Assembly (NCBI GenBank): GCA_949744025.1
Contig: CATJWA010000184.1
Coordinates: 1-19,715 of the forward strand
Origin: an uncultured Eubacteriales bacterium
Lineage (GTDB): Bacteria > Bacillota > Clostridia > Oscillospirales > Oscillospiraceae
Length of the DNA stretch: 19,715 nucleotides
Direction: 5' to 3'
The notes under the pieces are model-generated. The model was not told where the DNA came from. It searched no databases and saw only the letters and a program-made list of their open reading frames with translations. A program made the translations under genes and the position numbers. Shown piece after piece: positions 13,367 through 19,715 of this stretch; the stretch's first letter is position 1, and each line of letters begins with the position of its first letter.

Positions 13367-14527
13367 ATGAAGCTGAAGCTGGCGCTCAGACGTGCGGCCG
13401 CGGGGGCGCTGTGTCTGTTTTTATGCCTCGCCGTGATGACAGGGCCGGCCCATGCGGCGGCGGGTCCGCTGGACGGCACCGAGGCGGAGTGCTCGCTGAC
13501 GGTGAAGTATCTGCACGAGGGAAAGACTGTCCGGCTCTACCGCGTGGCAGGAGTGAGCGGAAAGTATTTGAGCTTTGTGCCCGAGGAGCAGTTCAGGCCC
13601 GTTCTGGAGGATTTGCAGGACGACGGGCTGAAGGATTTGAACAAAATAGGCAGCGACAGCGACTGGCGGCGTCTGGCAAAGGCGCTCGACCTTGAGATTC
13701 TCAAGCGCGGCGGCATTGAAAGCTGCGCAGAGGCGCAGACCGAGAGAGTGAACGGAGAGGTGCTTGCGCGCTTTGACGGGCTTGAGCCGGGGCTTTATTT
13801 AGCGGTCGGCGAGCGCTACTGCGTGACGGAAAAGCAGGCCGACGGCAGCGAGAAAACCGTCTGGTACGGCTCGGCGCCGTATCTGGTGTGCCTGCCGCAC
13901 TGGTCGGAGGCGGGCGGCGTCTGGCAGTACGATCTGGCGATGGACGCGTCGGGGAAGATGAGCGAGTCGGTGGACGAGAAGATAAGCATCAAGGTGCTCA
14001 AGCTCTGGCTGACGAGCGACGGCAGACCGCTGGCGAACCACCCGAACAGGGTGACAATAAACCTGCTGCGCGACGGGGAGGTATATGACACCGTCGAGCT
14101 GAACGAAAGCGGCTGGAGCAAGGTCTGGGAGGGCCTGGACAGCGCGCACCGCTGGGACATTGAGGAGCCGCGGGTGAGCGGCTACAACGTCAGGGTGGAG
14201 TCGGACGACGGCAGGAACTTTACCGTGGAAAACCGGAAGAAGCCGACAAGGCCGGGCGGGGGAGGACCGGACGACCCGCCGGATAACCCGCCGGACGACG
14301 TCACGATAGAGGACCCCGACGTGCCGCTGTCGGTGCCTCCGATAGAGGACCCGCCGGCGGTCACGCCGCCGGACGAGATAGAGATTGACGACCCCGACGT
14401 GCCGCTCAGCGAGCTGCCGCAGACGGGGCAGCTCTGGTGGCCGGTGCCGATGCTGGCGGTGGGCGGAACATTTCTGCTGCTGCTCGGCTGGGGACGGAAC
14501 AGGCGGGGACGCTGTGATGAAGAATAA
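13367..14527 (+). CDS. Minor (probably base) pilin with proline-rich tail (LPQTG)
   Basis: This 386-residue protein has a Sec signal peptide (1-30, ending GPAHA). An N-terminal region follows (35-200, with LEPGLYLAVGERY). A Cna_B-type domain at about 205-290 starts SIKVLKLWL and ends NFTVENRKK. A Pro/Asp-rich linker (293-348) contains two imperfect copies of EDPDVPLS. The end is LPQTG (350-354), a hydrophobic segment and RNRRGRCDEE. One Cna_B domain plus a proline-rich tail before the sorting signal is typical of the subunit that anchors a pilus to the wall. ATG 13367 gives a normal signal peptide; an in-frame GTG nine bases upstream is possible but less likely. The gene overlaps the next sortase gene by 11 bases, which suggests paired function. 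Confidence 0.9.
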   Translation: MKLKLALRRAAAGALCLFLCLAVMTGPAHAAAGPLDGTEAECSLTVKYLHEGKTVRLYRVAGVSGKYLSFVPEEQFRPVLEDLQDDGLKDLNKIGSDSDWRRLAKALDLEILKRGGIESCAEAQTERVNGEVLARFDGLEPGLYLAVGERYCVTEKQADGSEKTVWYGSAPYLVCLPHWSEAGGVWQYDLAMDASGKMSESVDEKISIKVLKLWLTSDGRPLANHPNRVTINLLRDGEVYDTVELNESGWSKVWEGLDSAHRWDIEEPRVSGYNVRVESDDGRNFTVENRKKPTRPGGGGPDDPPDNPPDDVTIEDPDVPLSVPPIEDPPAVTPPDEIEIDDPDVPLSELPQTGQLWWPVPMLAVGGTFLLLLGWGRNRRGRCDEE

Positions 14528-15149
14528 ACGCGGAAGGCTGTGCATGCTGCTGGGCGCCCTGCTGCTGATTATGGCGCTGGGGCTGACGGCGTACAATGTT
14601 CTGGACGACAGGCGCGCCGCGTCCGGAGCGCAGGAGGCGCTGGCGGAGCTGCGGGCAGTGGAGCCGGAGCGCAGGCTGAAAAGTCAGAGCCTGCCGGAGA
14701 ACATCCTGCCGGATTATATGGTGGACGCGAGGGTGGAGATGCCCATAGTCGAGATTGACGGGAACAGCTACGTCGGCTATATAAGCATTCCGTCGCTGGA
14801 TTTGGAGCTGCCGGTGCTCAGCGAGTGGAGCTACCCCAACCTGAAAATTGCGCCCTGCCGCTATTATGGTTCGGTTTATCTTGACAATATGATAATTGCG
14901 GCGCATAATTATAACAGGCACTTCGGAAGGATTCACAGCCTTGAGGCGGGCGACACTGTCTGCTTTACGGATATGGACGGCAACGAATTTTATTACAGCG
15001 TGCTGTCAATCGAGCAGCTTTGGCCAAATCAGGCAAAGGAAATGGCTGACCCGGACGGAGACTGGGACCTGACGCTTTTCACCTGCACCGTCGGCGGACG
15101 CCAGAGGGTGACGGTGCGCTGCGTCAGGACGGAGATGGGATTGACCTGA
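14517..15149 (+). CDS. Second sortase, single membrane anchor (class B/D-like)
   Basis: This 210-residue protein has one N-terminal membrane segment (8-27) and a sortase domain (about 80-205). The catalytic residues are His130 in IIAAHNYN, Cys190 in TLFTCT and probably Arg197 in RQRVTVRC. It has no C-terminal membrane segment, so it is not a class C polymerase. The class call (B or D-like) is uncertain. Its start overlaps the end of the LPQTG pilin gene by 11 bases, so it is a good candidate for the enzyme that attaches the pilus base, or that pilin, to the cell wall. ATG 14517 directly follows an in-frame GTG, and longer upstream starts would lie inside the pilin gene. A 59-bp gap with no terminator leads to the next gene. 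Confidence 0.92.
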   Translation: MKNKRGRLCMLLGALLLIMALGLTAYNVLDDRRAASGAQEALAELRAVEPERRLKSQSLPENILPDYMVDARVEMPIVEIDGNSYVGYISIPSLDLELPVLSEWSYPNLKIAPCRYYGSVYLDNMIIAAHNYNRHFGRIHSLEAGDTVCFTDMDGNEFYYSVLSIEQLWPNQAKEMADPDGDWDLTLFTCTVGGRQRVTVRCVRTEMGLT

Positions 15150-15208
15150 GCCCGTAGGCAAAATCAGGGAAAAGGGTTGAACCGATTTGCGGAGAAAGGA
15201 AACCTCCT

Positions 15209-16270
15209 ATGAAAAAGAAGCTTATAGTACCGTTGCTGCTGGCGGCGTCATGCCTGTCGGCAGGCTGCGCAAAAACGGCCTCGGACGAGGAAGCCTTTGC
15301 AGGGCTGATATCTGAGGGCGGCACGGAGCTGTTTTATCATCAGACGGCCTCGGACGAGGAGGCTTTCGGACACATGATGGACGAGGCGTATGTCGATCAG
15401 GTGTCTCTTGATGAGTTCACGATTGAGGATGAGGCTGTGCCGCTGGCGGGCGCGCCGGCCGCGGTGCCGGGCGAGATGCTGCCCGTGGCCTCCGGAACGG
15501 CGACGAAAAACGGCGGCGGCGCCGAGATTGACTACTCAAACACCGCCGACGGCTACGTCATGGCGCGCTTTGCCTCGGCAAGCAGCAGCCGGCTCAAGGT
15601 GCAGGTCACGGGGCCGACCACAACCTACACCTACGATCTGCCAACCGGCGGCTGGGTCACTTTCCCGCTGTCCGACGGCAACGGGGAGTACAAGACGACA
15701 GTGCTCCAGAACACTACCGGCAAAAAGTACGCCGCGCTGACGTCGGCGAGCTTCAGCGTGACGCTCAAGGACGATTTTGCGCCCTTCCTGCGCCCGAACC
15801 AGTACGTGGACTACAGCACGGCGGTCAACACCGTGGCCAAGGCGGCGGAGCTGACGCAGAACGAGACGGATACGCTGAAAAAGGTGGCTGCGGTATACGA
15901 TTTCGTGGTCGGAAACTTCACTTATGACAAGGACAAGGCGGCCACGGTGCAGAGCGGCTATCTGCCGAACCTTGACAGCGTTCTGGCGGCGAAGAAGGGC
16001 ATATGCTTTGACTACGCCGCGCTTATGACGGGAATGCTGCGCAGCCAGGGCGTGCCCTGCAAGATGGTGGTCGGCTATGCCGGCACGGCCTATCACGCGT
16101 GGGTGAGCGTCTGGACCGAGGAGACGGGCTGGATTGACGGCGCCATCTTCTTCGACGGCAAGGTCTGGCAGAGAATGGACCCGACCTTTGCTTCCTCCGG
16201 AAACAGCAGCGAGTCGATTATGCAGTATATCGGCAACGGAAGCAACTACACGACAAAATATCTTTACTGA
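15209..16270 (+). CDS. Lipoprotein with transglutaminase-like domain
   Basis: This 353-residue protein starts with a lipoprotein signal peptide (MKKKLIVPLLLAASCLSAGC, lipid-modified Cys20). The next 45 residues contain two copies of TASDEEAF (23-30 and 47-54). A beta-rich domain (about 105-190) precedes a transglutaminase-like domain with Cys266 in KKGICFDYAA, His296 in YHAWVSVW and Asp324 in RMDPTF, the expected Cys-His-Asp triad. The family includes papain-fold proteases and crosslinking enzymes; the substrate is unknown. It lies outside the membrane, between a sortase pilus operon and a type IV pilus-like set, so acting on pilus or wall proteins is plausible but inferred. The ribosome site is GGAGAAAGGA; the next gene follows after 16 bases. 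Confidence 0.9.
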   Translation: MKKKLIVPLLLAASCLSAGCAKTASDEEAFAGLISEGGTELFYHQTASDEEAFGHMMDEAYVDQVSLDEFTIEDEAVPLAGAPAAVPGEMLPVASGTATKNGGGAEIDYSNTADGYVMARFASASSSRLKVQVTGPTTTYTYDLPTGGWVTFPLSDGNGEYKTTVLQNTTGKKYAALTSASFSVTLKDDFAPFLRPNQYVDYSTAVNTVAKAAELTQNETDTLKKVAAVYDFVVGNFTYDKDKAATVQSGYLPNLDSVLAAKKGICFDYAALMTGMLRSQGVPCKMVVGYAGTAYHAWVSVWTEETGWIDGAIFFDGKVWQRMDPTFASSGNSSESIMQYIGNGSNYTTKYLY

Positions 16271-16286
16271 ATTGAGAAGTTCTTAT

Positions 16287-17315
16287 ATGAAACGTATTAT
16301 CTCCAATGACGAGACGGCCGCGGTGTGCATGGAGCTGTCGATGCTTATGCACTCGGGGGTCAGTACCGGCGACGCGCTTTCCCTCCTTGCGGAGGAGGGA
16401 GAGCACGCCGAGCTTTTCTCATCAATGGCGGAGCAGGTGGACAGCGGAAAAACCCTGTCCGCCGCTTTGCGTGAAAGCGGGAGTTTTCCGGACTACGTAT
16501 GCGGCCTTGTGCAGGTGGGCGAGGAGACCGGAAAGACGGAGGAGGCGCTCGCCGCGCTCGCGCGCTATTACGAGGACAGGGTTCGCCTCGGGCGCAGGGT
16601 GAAAAGCGCGCTGCTGTATCCGGCGGTGATGCTCGCGCTCATGCTGGTGGTTATCGCCGTGCTGCTGATAAAGGTTATGCCGGTATTTGACGCGGTGTAC
16701 GCCTCGCTCGGCGCGAGGCTGACGGGCATGGCCGCGGGGCTTATGTCCATAGGGCGAAAGCTTGGCGCCGCTATGCCGGTTATATGGGTTGTATTGGCCG
16801 CGCTGGCGGTGCTGGGGCTGCTGATGGCCCTGATTCCGCCGGTGCGCTCGGCCCTGGCTCGGCTCTGGCGCAGGCTGCTGGGCGACCGAGGCGTTTCGCG
16901 CAAGCTCAACAATGCCCGCTTGGCCCAGGCAATGGCCATGGGTATGGCCAGCGGCCTGCCGCTTGAGGAGGCTGTGGCTCTGGCGGCGGGGCTTGTGGAC
17001 ACGGGAGCGAAAAAGCGCTGCGAATACTGCCGTCTCCGCTTGGAGAACGGCGCGAGCCTGAGCACCGCGCTGCGGGACAGCGAGCTGCTGCCGCCGCGGC
17101 AGTGCCGCATTTTGGAGCTGGGACAGAAAAGCGGCGCGGGAGACGTGTCGATGGAGAAGATTGCCCGGGACATGAGCGAGGAGGGCGAGGCCGCGCTGGA
17201 CGAGAAGGTCAGCCGCGTGGAGCCGGCGCTGGTGCTGCTGTGCTCGGTGCTGGTTGGATTGATTCTGCTGTCGGTGATGCTGCCGCTTATGCACATCATC
17301 AGCGCTATCGGATAG
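16287..17315 (+). CDS. pilC: GspF/PilC-type inner-membrane platform protein
   Basis: This 342-residue protein carries two T2SF domains. The first (about 10-130) includes MELSMLMHSGVSTGDALSLL and VQVGEETGKTEEAL, then a membrane segment at 107-130. The second (about 208-340) includes MGMASGLPLEEAV and ILELGQKSGA, ending in a membrane segment at 313-340. A middle membrane segment lies at 164-184. It is the platform on which the extension and retraction ATPases of type IV pili or type II secretion act. It is shorter than the usual 400 residues. The ATG at 16287 is 16 bases after the lipoprotein stop, with a weak GAGAAG ribosome site; earlier in-frame starts lie inside the lipoprotein gene. Confidence 0.9.
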   Translation: MKRIISNDETAAVCMELSMLMHSGVSTGDALSLLAEEGEHAELFSSMAEQVDSGKTLSAALRESGSFPDYVCGLVQVGEETGKTEEALAALARYYEDRVRLGRRVKSALLYPAVMLALMLVVIAVLLIKVMPVFDAVYASLGARLTGMAAGLMSIGRKLGAAMPVIWVVLAALAVLGLLMALIPPVRSALARLWRRLLGDRGVSRKLNNARLAQAMAMGMASGLPLEEAVALAAGLVDTGAKKRCEYCRLRLENGASLSTALRDSELLPPRQCRILELGQKSGAGDVSMEKIARDMSEEGEAALDEKVSRVEPALVLLCSVLVGLILLSVMLPLMHIISAIG

Positions 17316-17321
17316 AGTAGT

Positions 17322-17645
17322 ATGGGAAGAAGAAAAAATGCCGTGGCTTCCGTGCTGCGGGGGCTGCTGCTGCCCGTGGGGGCGGCTGTGGCGGTACTTG
17401 CTTTTGCCGCGGCTCTGGACAGTCTGGACGGCGGGCGGCAGCAGGAGGAAATGCAGCGGCTGGAGGAGAGTCTGCGCCGGTCCTGTGTGGCCTGCTACGC
17501 CGAGCAGGGAGTGTATCCGCCGGATTTGGACTATCTAAGGGAGCACTACGGCTTGCAGATTGACGAGGAGCGCTACACCGTGCGCTATGACGCGTTTGCG
17601 GAGAACCTTATGCCGGATATCACTGTGCTGGAGAACGCGAAATGA
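17322..17645 (+). CDS. Small single-pass membrane protein, pseudopilin-like
   Basis: This 107-residue protein has a basic N-terminus (GRRKN), one membrane segment (about 12-32), an amphipathic helix (40-58) and an extracellular part with CVACYAEQGVYPPDLDYL. The layout of one N-terminal helix plus a short C-terminal domain resembles a minor pilin, but no clear prepilin peptidase site with Glu at +5 is visible. It begins six bases after the GspF/PilC gene and overlaps the next gene by four bases (ATGA). I do not recognise a named family. Confidence 0.85.
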   Translation: MGRRKNAVASVLRGLLLPVGAAVAVLAFAAALDSLDGGRQQEEMQRLEESLRRSCVACYAEQGVYPPDLDYLREHYGLQIDEERYTVRYDAFAENLMPDITVLENAK

Positions 17646-18121
17646 GAAAACAGGGAAGCAAACACCATATCGACGGTCTGCTGATGCTGCTGATGTTCGG
17701 ACTTTTTGCCGCGTGCATACTGATGGTATTGCTTACGGGGGCGGGGGCCTACAGCCGCCTGACCGAGCGGGACCGGCTGGCCTATGACCGGAGAGTCTGC
17801 TCGCAGTACATAGCGGAGAGGGTGCACCAGGCGGACTGCGCCGGCGGCGTGGCGGTGGAGCCCTTCGGAGAGACGACGGCCCTTACGCTGACGCAGGACG
17901 GGTATGTCACGCGGGTGTACTGGTATGACGGGTATATAATGGAGCTTTACACGGCCGAGGACGCGGAGCTTGAGCCGCGGGACGGCGAGCGGATAATGGA
18001 GCTTGAGGCCCTTTCGCTGTCCATGGACGGCGGACTGCTGACGGCACAGCTTCGCGGCGAGGGCGGCACGACGGACACGCTGCGCCTGTCACTGCGCAGT
18101 GGAGAGGGGGCGGCGCGGTGA
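17642..18121 (+). CDS. DUF4860-like type IV pilus-associated membrane protein
   Basis: This 159-residue protein has an N-terminal membrane segment (about 12-33) ending LTGAGAYSRL. A region reading RRVCSQYIAERVHQADCAGG follows, which matches my memory of the DUF4860 pattern (Y-I-x-x-K/R-V-x-Q-x-D) found in clostridial type IV pilus loci. The rest is beta-rich and likely outside the cell. It overlaps both neighbours by four bases (ATGA upstream, GTGA downstream), so translation is coupled. The biochemical role is unknown; a minor pseudopilin or assembly factor is most likely. Confidence 0.85.
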   Translation: MRKQGSKHHIDGLLMLLMFGLFAACILMVLLTGAGAYSRLTERDRLAYDRRVCSQYIAERVHQADCAGGVAVEPFGETTALTLTQDGYVTRVYWYDGYIMELYTAEDAELEPRDGERIMELEALSLSMDGGLLTAQLRGEGGTTDTLRLSLRSGEGAAR

Positions 18122-18570
18122 AAAGCAGCAGGCCCCCTTTGATTTTGATGGAGCAGATGGTGATGGTGCTGGTGTTCGCGCTGGCCGCGGCGCTGTGCCT
18201 TCAGGCCTTTGTGAAGTCGGACAGCATGTCGAAGGAAAGCGAACGGCGAGACCGCGCGCTGCTTCAGGCGCAGAGCGTCATGGAGACCGTGCGGCACTGC
18301 GGCGGGGACATGAACGCGGCTGCGGAGCTTCTGGGAGCTCAGTATCCCGGCGAAGACAAGCTGATGATTGATTACGACGCGGACTGGAACCTCGCCGGCG
18401 GGACCATGCGCTACACGCTTGGCGCGGTCCGGCTGCAAAGCGGCGTGAACGGTCTGGGCATGGCTGAGATTTGGATAAGAGACGAGCTGGAGGACAGGGA
18501 GCTTCTGCGCATGGACGTGTCGTGGCAGGAGCCGCTTGCATCGGAGGTGGACGATGGAACGGCAGGATAA
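18118..18570 (+). CDS. Small single-pass membrane protein, pseudopilin-like
   Basis: This 150-residue protein starts at a GTG that overlaps the previous stop (GTGA). The start is MKSSRPPLILMEQMVMVLVF: a short basic leader, a Glu near the start of the hydrophobic helix (12-31), then a soluble domain. This loosely resembles a prepilin N-terminus, but there is no Gly at the cleavage position, so processing is doubtful. Residues 40-65 are helical and charged; the rest is mixed alpha/beta. It overlaps the next gene by 17 bases. The family is not recognised; its place in the set suggests a minor pilin-like subunit. Confidence 0.85.
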   Translation: MKSSRPPLILMEQMVMVLVFALAAALCLQAFVKSDSMSKESERRDRALLQAQSVMETVRHCGGDMNAAAELLGAQYPGEDKLMIDYDADWNLAGGTMRYTLGAVRLQSGVNGLGMAEIWIRDELEDRELLRMDVSWQEPLASEVDDGTAG

Positions 18571-18985
18571 GCAGCGCTTTTCTCCGCCCGCGGTGGGCGG
18601 AACGTCGCTGCTGGTTGTATTCGCGGTGCTGTGCCTGACGGTGTTTGCTCTGCTGTCGCTGGCGACGGTGAGGTCGGACACGGGGCTGGCTGACGCCTCG
18701 CAGCGCGCCGTGGAGGAATATTACGCGGCCGATTTGCAGGCGCAGGAAATTCTGGCGCGTCTGCGCGCGGGGGAGACGCCCGAGGGCGTGAAGCTCATGG
18801 GCGGAGACACACTGTACGCCGAGTATGTCTGCCCGATTTCGGACACCAAGGAGCTTCAGGTGAGCGTGGCGCTCACGCCCGCGGACGGCGGAATGGACTA
18901 CGAAATCCTTCGCTGGCAGGCTGCGGCCTCCGGAGAGTGGGAGTCGGATGAATTTATAGGCATATGGGACGGAACCCTTTTTTAG
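18554..18985 (+). CDS. Small single-pass membrane protein of the type IV pilus-like set
   Basis: This 143-residue protein reads MERQDKQRF, then PPAVGGTSLLVVFAVLCL leading into one membrane helix (about 17-38) and an extracellular domain. The GGTSLLVVFAVLCLTVFALL pattern is common in hypothetical proteins of clostridial type IV pilus loci, recalled from memory. The ATG at 18554 is chosen because a GGAGGTGG site (18543-18550) precedes it; an in-frame ATG at 18536 has none. The gene overlaps its upstream neighbour by 17 bases and ends 24 bases before the PilT gene. Confidence 0.85.
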   Translation: MERQDKQRFSPPAVGGTSLLVVFAVLCLTVFALLSLATVRSDTGLADASQRAVEEYYAADLQAQEILARLRAGETPEGVKLMGGDTLYAEYVCPISDTKELQVSVALTPADGGMDYEILRWQAAASGEWESDEFIGIWDGTLF

Positions 18986-19009
18986 AACCTTGTTTTGAAG
19001 GAGATACTT

Positions 19010-19715
19010 ATGACGCAGCTTAAGGATTATTTGAAGCGCGCCGTGGACGAGAGGGCCTCGGATTTATTTATAGTTGCCGGCGGCAATGTGAGCATCAAGC
19101 AGGACAAAAAGCTTGTTCCAATAAGCGATGAGCGCATTTTCCCAAAGGAGACGGAGGAGCTGGTGCGCGAGATATACGAGGTGGCCCAGCGTCCTATTGA
19201 GCGTTTTCTTGAGCAGGGGGACGACGATTTTTCGGTGTCCCTGCCGGGGCTGGCCCGCTTCAGGATAAACGTATACCGGCAGAGAGGCTCGATGGCGGCC
19301 GTTATCCGCGTGGTCGCCTTTGACATACCGCACTGGAAGGACCTCGCCATTCCCGAGCAGGTGATGTCCCTGGCGGAGCTCCGGCACGGGATGCTGCTGG
19401 TGACCGGAACGGCGAGCAGCGGAAAGTCCACCACGCAGGCCTGCATAATAGACCGCATTAACCGCACGCGGCAGTGCCACATAATCACGCTGGAGGACCC
19501 CATAGAGTATCTGCACCGCAACAGGGAGAGTATTGTCAGCCAGAGAGAGGTCGCAATAGATACGCATGACTACCACACGGCGCTGCGCTCGGCCCTGCGG
19601 CAGTCTCCGGACGTGATACTGCTGGGCGAAATGCGCGACCAGGACACGATTCACACGGCCATGACGGCGGCGGAGACGGGACACCTTGTGATTGCCACGC
19701 TGCACACCCGTGGCG
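19010..19715 (+). CDS. pilT: PilT-type ATPase, cut by the right edge
   Basis: The gene opens at ATG 19010, six bases after a consensus AAGGAG (18998-19003), and runs off the window with 235 codons visible. Residues 1-100 match the PilT N-terminal domain (AVDERASDLFIVAGG). The ATPase core shows a Walker A GTASSGKST (133-141, Lys139), the Asp box TLEDPIEY (160-167), Walker B DVILLGEMRD and the His box ATLHT near the edge. Starting directly at the PilT-type domain, without the long N-terminal part of PilB/GspE, favours a retraction (PilT) ATPase. It would use ATP to depolymerise a type IV pilus, working against the PilC platform encoded upstream. The Walker A differs from the usual GPTGSGKST. 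Confidence 0.93.
   Translation, partial: MTQLKDYLKRAVDERASDLFIVAGGNVSIKQDKKLVPISDERIFPKETEELVREIYEVAQRPIERFLEQGDDDFSVSLPGLARFRINVYRQRGSMAAVIRVVAFDIPHWKDLAIPEQVMSLAELRHGMLLVTGTASSGKSTTQACIIDRINRTRQCHIITLEDPIEYLHRNRESIVSQREVAIDTHDYHTALRSALRQSPDVILLGEMRDQDTIHTAMTAAETGHLVIATLHTRG

Noticed and set aside
14385..14516. Longer N-terminus for the second sortase
   Set aside because: It overlaps the base pilin sorting signal in another frame and encodes Cys/Arg-rich nonsense; ATG 14517 gives a normal signal anchor.
16134..16286. Longer N-terminus for the GspF/PilC protein
   Set aside because: It lies wholly inside the lipoprotein gene in another frame and encodes Ser/Arg-rich, non-conserved-looking sequence. 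ATG 16287 begins directly at the T2SF domain.

Overview
The window looks like a chromosome segment from an anaerobic, gut-type member of the Clostridia (Oscillospirales-like). This is inferred from the GC-rich DNA with AAGGAG-type ribosome sites, frequent ATA isoleucine codons, SpaA/Cna_B pilins with sorting signals, and DUF4860-type genes beside a GspF/PilT set. No rRNA, tRNA, CRISPR array or insertion sequence was seen. All credible genes lie on the + strand.

Layout. (1) 1-2067: 3' part of a large gene whose product resembles the extracellular sensor part of BlaR1/M56-like clostridial proteins (weak call). (2) 2435-3280: a complete tyrosine recombinase with all catalytic residues. (3) 3282-3661: a 380-bp element bounded by two perfect 27-bp inverted repeats. 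It starts two bases after the recombinase stop codon and carries a near-consensus extended -10 promoter that points right. (4) 3718-15149: a sortase pilus operon: coiled-coil protein, signal peptidase I, a 1764-residue adhesin (FPETG), major pilin (LPETG), class C sortase, base-type pilin (LPQTG) and a second sortase. (5) 15209-16270: a transglutaminase-like lipoprotein. (6) 16287 to the right edge: a type IV pilus/type II secretion-like set: GspF/PilC membrane protein, four small single-pass membrane proteins, and a PilT-type ATPase cut by the window end.

How it probably works. The recombinase would flip the 326-bp segment between the repeats. In the orientation read here the promoter faces the pilus genes (ON). 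Flipped, it would face the recombinase gene in antisense and the pilus operon would lose its promoter (OFF). I see no convincing intrinsic terminator and no strong internal promoter between 3718 and the right edge, so one switch could control both the sortase-built pilus and the type IV-like machine. This phase-variable two-pilus locus is the main finding. The repeats, promoter and recombinase motifs are read from the sequence; inversion itself and co-transcription are inferred.

Other notable points are an array of 15 Cys/His units (Cys ... HxHxxxC) in the adhesin, three different sorting signals served by two sortases, and a class C sortase whose lid Asp appears replaced by Ile.
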